Source: an uncultured Bacteroidota bacterium (GTDB taxonomy: Bacteria > Bacteroidota > Bacteroidia > Chitinophagales > Chitinophagaceae). Taken from it: a stretch of DNA of 9,343 nt. Below the pieces are notes generated by a model. The model saw nothing but the letters and a program-made list of their open reading frames with translations. It did not search any database and was not told the origin of the DNA. Of the stretch, positions 5,389 through 9,343 are shown piece after piece. Position 1 is the first letter of the stretch. Each line of letters begins with the position of its first letter. The stretch is taken from positions 1 to 9,343 of the forward strand of contig CAIZMD010000304.1 in assembly GCA_903933995.1 (NCBI GenBank), written 5' to 3'. The position numbers were made by a program, and so were the translations under genes.

Positions 5389-7215
5389 TTATTGTAAGTC
5401 TAACTTGATTTGCAATTCAGTGAATTGTTTGTCATCAATGGTACTAGGCGCGTCTAACATTACATCACGGCCAGAATTGTTTTTAGGGAAGGCAATAAAA
5501 TCACGAATACTTTCACTGCCACCCAAGATAGCACAGAGTCTATCAAAACCAAATGCCAAACCACCATGTGGTGGTGCACCATATTCAAAAGCACCCAATA
5601 AGAAACCAAATTTGTGTTGTGCTTCTTCTTCGCTCATACCCAATGCAGCAAACATTTTTTCTTGCAAGTTGCGTTGGAAGATTCTGATAGAACCACCTCC
5701 AATTTCGTTACCATTCAAAACCATATCATAGGCATTGGCCTTGATATTGGAATAAGGATGTTCTAAGTATTTTTCAGCATTTTCAATCACTGGATTGTTG
5801 TTGATCATGATCTCAATCTCATCCGGTTTAGGAGAAGTAAAGGGATGGTGTCTGGCCACCCAACGATTGTCTTCTTCTGCATATTCAAATAATGGGAAGT
5901 CCATTACCCAAAGCAATTTGAATTCGTCATCCTTTCTAAAGCCCAAGCGTTTGCCCATTTCTAAGCGCAATTCGCTGGTGGCTTTTCTAGTTCTTTCTTC
6001 TCTACCAGCCAAGATCAAAACTAAGTCACCCGCAACAGCACCAGCTGCATCTGCAATAGCTTTTAGTTTATCTTCTGTATAGAATTTGTCAACGCTACTC
6101 TTGTAAGTTCCATCGGCATTGCACTTGATATATACCAAGCCCTGCATGCCAATTTGTGGGCGTTTTACCCAATCTGTTAACTCGTCCGTTTGTTTGCGTG
6201 TGTACTCACTGCAACCAGGAGCGGCAATGGCTAACACGGTTTCAGCATTGTCAAAAACGCCAAAGCCTGCACCATTAATTAATTCGCCAGTAGCATGCAA
6301 TTGACCACCTTTTAAGAAAGCAGATTTTAGGTTGGCAATCTTCATTCCAAAACGGATATCAGGTTTGTCATTCCCAAACTGCCACATGGCGTCTTCCCAG
6401 CTCATGCGTTCTACCGTTTCTGTATAGTCTATATTCTTAACGTCTTTGAAAATACGTTTTACCAAACCTTCAAACATGTTCAAAATGTCTTCCTGTTCAA
6501 CAAACGCCATTTCACAGTCAATCTGTGTAAATTCAGGCTGACGGTCTGCGCGTAAGTCTTCATCGCGGAAGCATTTTACAATTTGATAGTATCTATCATA
6601 TCCACTCACCATCAGCAATTGCTTAAAGGTTTGTGGTGATTGAGGAAGCGCATAAAATTGACCAGGATTCATTCTTGATGGCACCACAAAATCGCGAGCG
6701 CCTTCAGGAGTAGACTTAATCAAAAATGGGGTTTCAATATCCATGAAATTATTTTCATGTAGATAGTTGCGCGTACTTCTGTTAACAGCATAACGCAGTT
6801 CCATATTTCTTTTTAGGGCATTTCTGCGCAAATCCAAAAAGCGGTATTTCATGCGCAAGTCATCTCCACCATCAGTATCATCCTGAATGGTAAATGGAGG
6901 CACTGCAGACTTGTTCAAAATTTTAAAACTGCCAATGGCAATTTCAATTTCGCCAGTGGCGATGTTCGCATTCTTGTTACTGCGTTCTTGAACCTTACCC
7001 GTGGCTTGCAAAACAAATTCTCTACCCAACGGATTAGCGTCAAGTACGCTATTCAATTCTTCTCCAAATAATAATTGGGTAATACCATACCTATCGCGTA
7101 GGTCTACAAAAGTAATGGCGCCAAATTTTCTAACGGTTTGCACCCAGCCTGCTAGGGTTACTTCTTGGCCAGCATGAGCCAGTCTCAATTCTCCACAAGT
7201 ATGTGAACGGAACAT
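5389..7215 (-). CDS. aspS: Aspartyl-tRNA synthetase, bacterial type
   Basis: The enzyme charges tRNA-Asp with aspartate using ATP in the cytosol. The 608-residue length is normal for bacterial AspRS. Domains in order are the OB-fold anticodon-binding domain (about 1-105, MFRSHTCGEL and GWVQTVRKFG), the class II catalytic core (about 125-285 and 430-570) and the bacterial GAD insertion (about 290-425). Catalytic signatures are motif 1 around DIETPFL (159-165), PQSPQTFKQL (191-200), motif 2 CFRDEDLRADRQPEFTQID (215-233), GGGSIRI (506-512) and motif 3 GLAFGFDRL (552-560). The GAD domain marks it as bacterial, not archaeal-type. Position 31, by alignment with Pseudomonas AspRS where a His favours non-discriminating charging, is Phe here, so tRNA-Asn specificity cannot be called. 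ATG 7215 matches the family start. It is divergent from the MFS gene, with a promoter box at 7261-7268 and an 18-bp palindrome upstream. It appears monocistronic. Confidence 0.98.
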   Translation of the reverse strand: MFRSHTCGELRLAHAGQEVTLAGWVQTVRKFGAITFVDLRDRYGITQLLFGEELNSVLDANPLGREFVLQATGKVQERSNKNANIATGEIEIAIGSFKILNKSAVPPFTIQDDTDGGDDLRMKYRFLDLRRNALKRNMELRYAVNRSTRNYLHENNFMDIETPFLIKSTPEGARDFVVPSRMNPGQFYALPQSPQTFKQLLMVSGYDRYYQIVKCFRDEDLRADRQPEFTQIDCEMAFVEQEDILNMFEGLVKRIFKDVKNIDYTETVERMSWEDAMWQFGNDKPDIRFGMKIANLKSAFLKGGQLHATGELINGAGFGVFDNAETVLAIAAPGCSEYTRKQTDELTDWVKRPQIGMQGLVYIKCNADGTYKSSVDKFYTEDKLKAIADAAGAVAGDLVLILAGREERTRKATSELRLEMGKRLGFRKDDEFKLLWVMDFPLFEYAEEDNRWVARHHPFTSPKPDEIEIMINNNPVIENAEKYLEHPYSNIKANAYDMVLNGNEIGGGSIRIFQRNLQEKMFAALGMSEEEAQHKFGFLLGAFEYGAPPHGGLAFGFDRLCAILGGSESIRDFIAFPKNNSGRDVMLDAPSTIDDKQFTELQIKLDLQ

Positions 7216-7239
7216 AATAATTGGTTTGAAATGTCAATT

Positions 7240-7257
7240 CCCGAATAGCTATTCGGG
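7240..7257. repeat. Perfect 18-bp palindrome at the predicted aspS transcription start
   Basis: CCCGAATAGCTATTCGGG is a perfect 9+9 inverted repeat without spacer. It begins 25 bp upstream of the aspS ATG and lies just downstream of the aspS -7 box, so it covers the predicted transcription start and early leader. It could be an operator for a dimeric regulator, or with a strained loop a 5' hairpin in the aspS mRNA. No T-run follows in either direction, so a terminator is unlikely. Confidence 0.75.
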
Positions 7258-7260
7258 CCG

Positions 7261-7268
7261 CAAATATA
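7261..7268 (-). promoter_or_regulatory. Candidate -7 promoter box of aspS
   Basis: On the minus strand the sequence is TATATTTG, an exact match to the Bacteroidota consensus TAnnTTTG. A TTTG further upstream (7295-7292 on the minus strand) is a possible -33 element, but its spacing of 23 bp is somewhat long. The predicted transcription start is near 7255, giving a leader of about 40 nt before the ATG at 7215. Confidence 0.6.
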
Positions 7269-7310
7269 ACCGAAAAGGGGCTGGAAAGGGCCAAAATGTT
7301 CGTCTAACTG

Positions 7311-7318
7311 TATCTTTG
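7311..7318 (+). promoter_or_regulatory. Candidate -7 promoter box of the MFS gene, implying a leaderless mRNA
   Basis: TATCTTTG is an exact match to TAnnTTTG and is followed by only six bases before ATG 7325. With the usual 5-7 nt between this box and the start of transcription, the mRNA would begin at or within a few bases of the start codon. No good -33 TTTG is seen at normal spacing. Confidence 0.6.
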
Positions 7319-7324
7319 CCGCTC

Positions 7325-8461
7325 ATGAGCAGCATTCCCGTTTCTAAATCTACCCACCGAATAGCGGTAGCCGTCTTTTTTTTCTTGGCAGGATTGAGCT
7401 TTGCCAGTTGGGCAAGCCGGATTCCAGATATCAAACTTCATTTGGGTTTGAGTGAGGGAAGTTTGGGTTTAATCCTTTTTGCCCTACCAACCGGCATCAT
7501 GAGTAGTTTGCCCTTTACCGGCTGGATTATCTCTAAATGGAGTAGTAGAACCATTTTGCTCATTGCATCCATTTTATACCCCTTAACCTTGGTCTTGATA
7601 GGGATGGTTCAAACTCCCATTCAATTGGCTGGAACCCTATTTCTGTTTGGCACTTGGAGCAATTTTTTCAATATTGCTGTGAATACACAGGCCATTGCGG
7701 TGGAGCAACTTTATGGCAAAACCATTATGGCATCCTTTCATGGTATTTGGAGTTTGGCGGGTTTCTCAGGAGCCGCCGTTGGAACCCTGATGATCTCATT
7801 GGAACTGGTTCCATTTTGGCATTTCACTATCATTACTTCCCTTTCTATACCGGTAGTGTTATTGGCGAATAAGTATACGGTAAAACAAGACGCTCAAACC
7901 GGAAAACAACCCTTATTTGCCAAGCCAGATAAAACCATTTTACTCTATGGTTTGATTGCATTTGGTAGCATGGTTTGTGAAGGAACCATGTTTGATTGGT
8001 CCGGTGTCTATTTTCAAAAAGCTGTTGCAGCGCCAGCTCAATGGGTTACACTAGGCTATTTGTTGTTTATGGGAGCCATGGCCACAGGCCGATTTATCTC
8101 AGATAGATTTACCACCCGATTTGGCATCAAGCCCGTTTTACAAGCTAGCGGGGCGTTAATTGCAACTGGTCTGATGATATCAGTGATCTTTCCATACATC
8201 ATACCTGCAGGCATTGGATTTTTAATGGTAGGACTTGGGGTCTCATCCGTGATTCCGCTGATTTATAGCGCGGCAGGAAGATCCAAAACCATGAATCCAG
8301 GCGTTGCCCTTGCAGCGGTTTCTACCATTGGATTTATTGGGTTCTTACTTGGTCCACCGCTCATTGGTAGTATTGCACAAATAGCCAGTTTAAGATGGTC
8401 CTTTACCTTAATTGCTTGCTTAGGTTTATTGATTACCGTGCTTGCAAAAAAAATGCACTGA
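7325..8461 (+). CDS. MFS transporter, YbjJ/fucose-permease-like
   Basis: The 378-residue protein is a twelve-helix inner-membrane transporter of the major facilitator superfamily. Helix 1 starts at about residue 12 (RIAVAVFFFLAGLSFASW), followed by SRIPDIKLHLGLSEGSLG, which matches the loop and helix 2 start of YbjJ-like proteins. The central block CEGTMFDWSGVYF (218-230) is the EGxxxDWS motif of the same group, and GRFISDRFTTRFG (255-267) is the repeat of the MFS loop 2-3 motif. The substrate is unknown; relatives include sugar permeases and proteins of unknown role. The start was moved from an upstream in-frame TTG at 7226 to ATG 7325, because the extra 33 residues would be hydrophilic, unlike the family, and would overlap both promoters and the palindrome. 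The gene is divergent from aspS and convergent with the glutathionylspermidine-synthase-like gene, whose terminator hairpin overlaps its last codons. Confidence 0.92.
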   Translation: MSSIPVSKSTHRIAVAVFFFLAGLSFASWASRIPDIKLHLGLSEGSLGLILFALPTGIMSSLPFTGWIISKWSSRTILLIASILYPLTLVLIGMVQTPIQLAGTLFLFGTWSNFFNIAVNTQAIAVEQLYGKTIMASFHGIWSLAGFSGAAVGTLMISLELVPFWHFTIITSLSIPVVLLANKYTVKQDAQTGKQPLFAKPDKTILLYGLIAFGSMVCEGTMFDWSGVYFQKAVAAPAQWVTLGYLLFMGAMATGRFISDRFTTRFGIKPVLQASGALIATGLMISVIFPYIIPAGIGFLMVGLGVSSVIPLIYSAAGRSKTMNPGVALAAVSTIGFIGFLLGPPLIGSIAQIASLRWSFTLIACLGLLITVLAKKMH

Positions 8462-8474
8462 TTCCAGTGCATTT
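8446..8474 (-). terminator. Terminator of the glutathionylspermidine-synthase-like gene, overlapping the MFS stop codon
   Basis: AAATGCACTG (8451-8460) and CAGTGCATTT (8465-8474) form a perfect 10-bp stem around a four-base loop. On the minus strand the stem is followed by a run of eight T residues (8453-8446), a classic intrinsic terminator 24 bp after the stop of the minus-strand gene. On the plus strand the stem contains the last MFS codons and its TGA; the bases after it are only ATTTC, so it may end that transcript weakly or protect its 3' end. Confidence 0.88.
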
Positions 8475-8497
8475 CAAAGTTGTATAGGTATTTCTTT

Positions 8498-9343
8498 CTA
8501 GCCAATCAAGTGAGGCACAAAACGGCTTTTATTATCTGTAATTAAAGTATCTGCTTCTCTAATGCCCATTCCTGCAGGTTCTTGACCAATGACCCAAGAT
8601 CCAATCACTGGATAATGATCACTGAAATTAGGAAGGGTAAAGAGTTCTTGATAAATATATCCTTCAGCACCATACTGACCTTCCGTTTTGGCAAGCCCAA
8701 TATTTTTCATCACCAAATCAATATTAGCACCCTCTCTAGACAAAATAGGTTTCTTAACATAGTTACTCAATTTGCCTTCTTCAAAATAGGCAGGTAATAA
8801 GTAAGGGCAGTTAGGATAGAGCTCCCACAAAATGGGTAGGATGGCTTTGTTAGACAAAATCATTTTCCATGCTGGTTCAATCCAGAGTGCTTTGTTTTTG
8901 TCTTCTAGCATGTTTTTGCCAAAGCTTTCACTCAGCAACCATTCCCAAGGATAGAGTTTGAATATGTTTTTGATGGGCTGGTTCTCAAGGTCTATAAATT
9001 CCCTGTTATCTGCGTCCCATCCAATATCATCAATAAAGATCAACTTGGTGTCCAATCCAGCTTGTATGGCGCAATCACGCAGGTATTCTGTATTGGTCAA
9101 GTCTTCCAATGTTTCTTTTAAACAAGTGAAATGCAAGGGTCCTGAATTCAAATAGTTTTTCAAGTATTTCCAGTACTCAATTAATTTCTCATGCACACTG
9201 TTAAACTGATCTTTGTCTTTGTCAAAATCTTTTAACCAAAACCATTGCACAATCCCAGCTTCATACAAACTAGTAGGCGTGTCTGCATTAAATTCCAGCA
9301 TTTTTATTTGCCCATCCTTATAGCAAAGATCAAACCTACCATA
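8498..9343 (-). CDS. Glutathionylspermidine synthase-family ATP-grasp ligase (YgiC/YjfC-like), N-terminus cut by window edge
   Basis: The 281 visible residues belong to the C-terminal ATP-grasp domain of the glutathionylspermidine synthase family, which joins a carboxylate to an amine with ATP. The frame is open to the right edge, so the ATG at 9301 is internal. Reading from the edge, YGRFD, then LEFNADTPTSLYEA, give Arg, Asp, Glu and Asn at the spacing of the substrate- and metal-binding residues of E. coli Gsp synthetase (R316, D318, E330, N332, from memory). Later blocks are PWEWLLSESFG, WIEPAWKMILSNKAILPILW, YVKKPILSREGANI (around 8761-8720, nucleotide-binding lysine), GYIYQEL and GSWVIGQEPAGMGIREAD. 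About 100 N-terminal residues are missing if it resembles the roughly 385-residue YgiC/YjfC proteins. Whether an amidase domain is fused cannot be seen. Real glutathionylspermidine synthesis is unproven for standalone members. A strong terminator follows it. Confidence 0.93.
   Translation of the reverse strand, partial: YGRFDLCYKDGQIKMLEFNADTPTSLYEAGIVQWFWLKDFDKDKDQFNSVHEKLIEYWKYLKNYLNSGPLHFTCLKETLEDLTNTEYLRDCAIQAGLDTKLIFIDDIGWDADNREFIDLENQPIKNIFKLYPWEWLLSESFGKNMLEDKNKALWIEPAWKMILSNKAILPILWELYPNCPYLLPAYFEEGKLSNYVKKPILSREGANIDLVMKNIGLAKTEGQYGAEGYIYQELFTLPNFSDHYPVIGSWVIGQEPAGMGIREADTLITDNKSRFVPHLIG

Noticed and set aside
7226..7324. In-frame upstream extension of the MFS gene from a TTG at 7226
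   Set aside because: The extra residues are hydrophilic and basic, unlike the family N-terminus, and would run through the palindrome and both promoter boxes. ATG 7325 fits the family and the -7 box.
8263..8505. 80-codon minus-strand frame over the MFS 3' end
   Set aside because: It is antisense to conserved MFS helices, spans the terminator hairpin and has no recognisable content.
9299..9301. ATG at 9301 as the true start of the glutathionylspermidine-synthase-like gene
   Set aside because: The reading frame continues to the window edge and the 14 codons upstream encode YGRFD and other conserved family sequence, so the gene is simply cut by the edge.
1..9343. CRISPR arrays, insertion sequences, tRNA or rRNA genes, prophage or toxin-antitoxin signs
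   Set aside because: No repeated spacer pattern, transposase-like protein, terminal inverted repeats, tRNA cloverleaf or phage-like genes were seen on either strand; the window reads as ordinary chromosome.

Overview
The window looks like chromosomal housekeeping and accessory DNA of a Bacteroidota member, most likely a Chitinophagaceae-type bacterium. Three intergenic sites match the Bacteroidota -7 promoter consensus TAnnTTTG exactly, clear Shine-Dalgarno sequences are mostly absent, and the proteins have Bacteroidota-like character. The lineage is inferred, since no search was possible.

Left part (1-4539, all minus strand). Read in the direction of transcription, four closely spaced genes encode a circularly permuted ATP-grasp enzyme (4539-3076), an alpha-E domain protein (3042-2101), a transglutaminase-like cysteine hydrolase (2088-1141) and a small four-helix membrane protein (1131-619). 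The AAA+ ATPase gene rarA (GTG start at 563) follows and is cut by the left edge. The first three form a recurrent bacterial gene set of unknown chemistry. It is predicted to make and cleave amide or peptide linkages and is often found with the proteasome-like protein Anbu, which is not seen here.

Middle part (4540-5388). A 249-bp divergent intergenic region holds two terminator-like hairpins pointing away from each other, a 13-bp tandem repeat, and a 32-codon small ORF whose stop codon falls in the loop of the hairpin just upstream of the ATP-grasp gene. This layout resembles a transcription-attenuation leader. On the plus strand a GNAT-like protein with a degenerate acetyl-CoA loop follows (4789-5319). 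A strong bidirectional terminator separates it from the convergent aspS.

Right part (5389-9343). aspS (bacterial-type aspartyl-tRNA synthetase, minus) and a YbjJ-like MFS transporter (plus, start reassigned to 7325) diverge from an intergenic region with a -7 box for each gene. A perfect 18-bp palindrome lies at the predicted aspS transcription start. The MFS gene probably has a leaderless or nearly leaderless mRNA. The last gene (minus, cut by the right edge) is a glutathionylspermidine-synthase-family ATP-grasp ligase, whose terminator hairpin lies over the final codons and stop of the MFS gene.

The most interesting parts are the ATP-grasp/alpha-E/transglutaminase/membrane-protein cluster with its attenuator-like leader, and the presence of a second unusual ATP-grasp amide ligase about 4 kb away.
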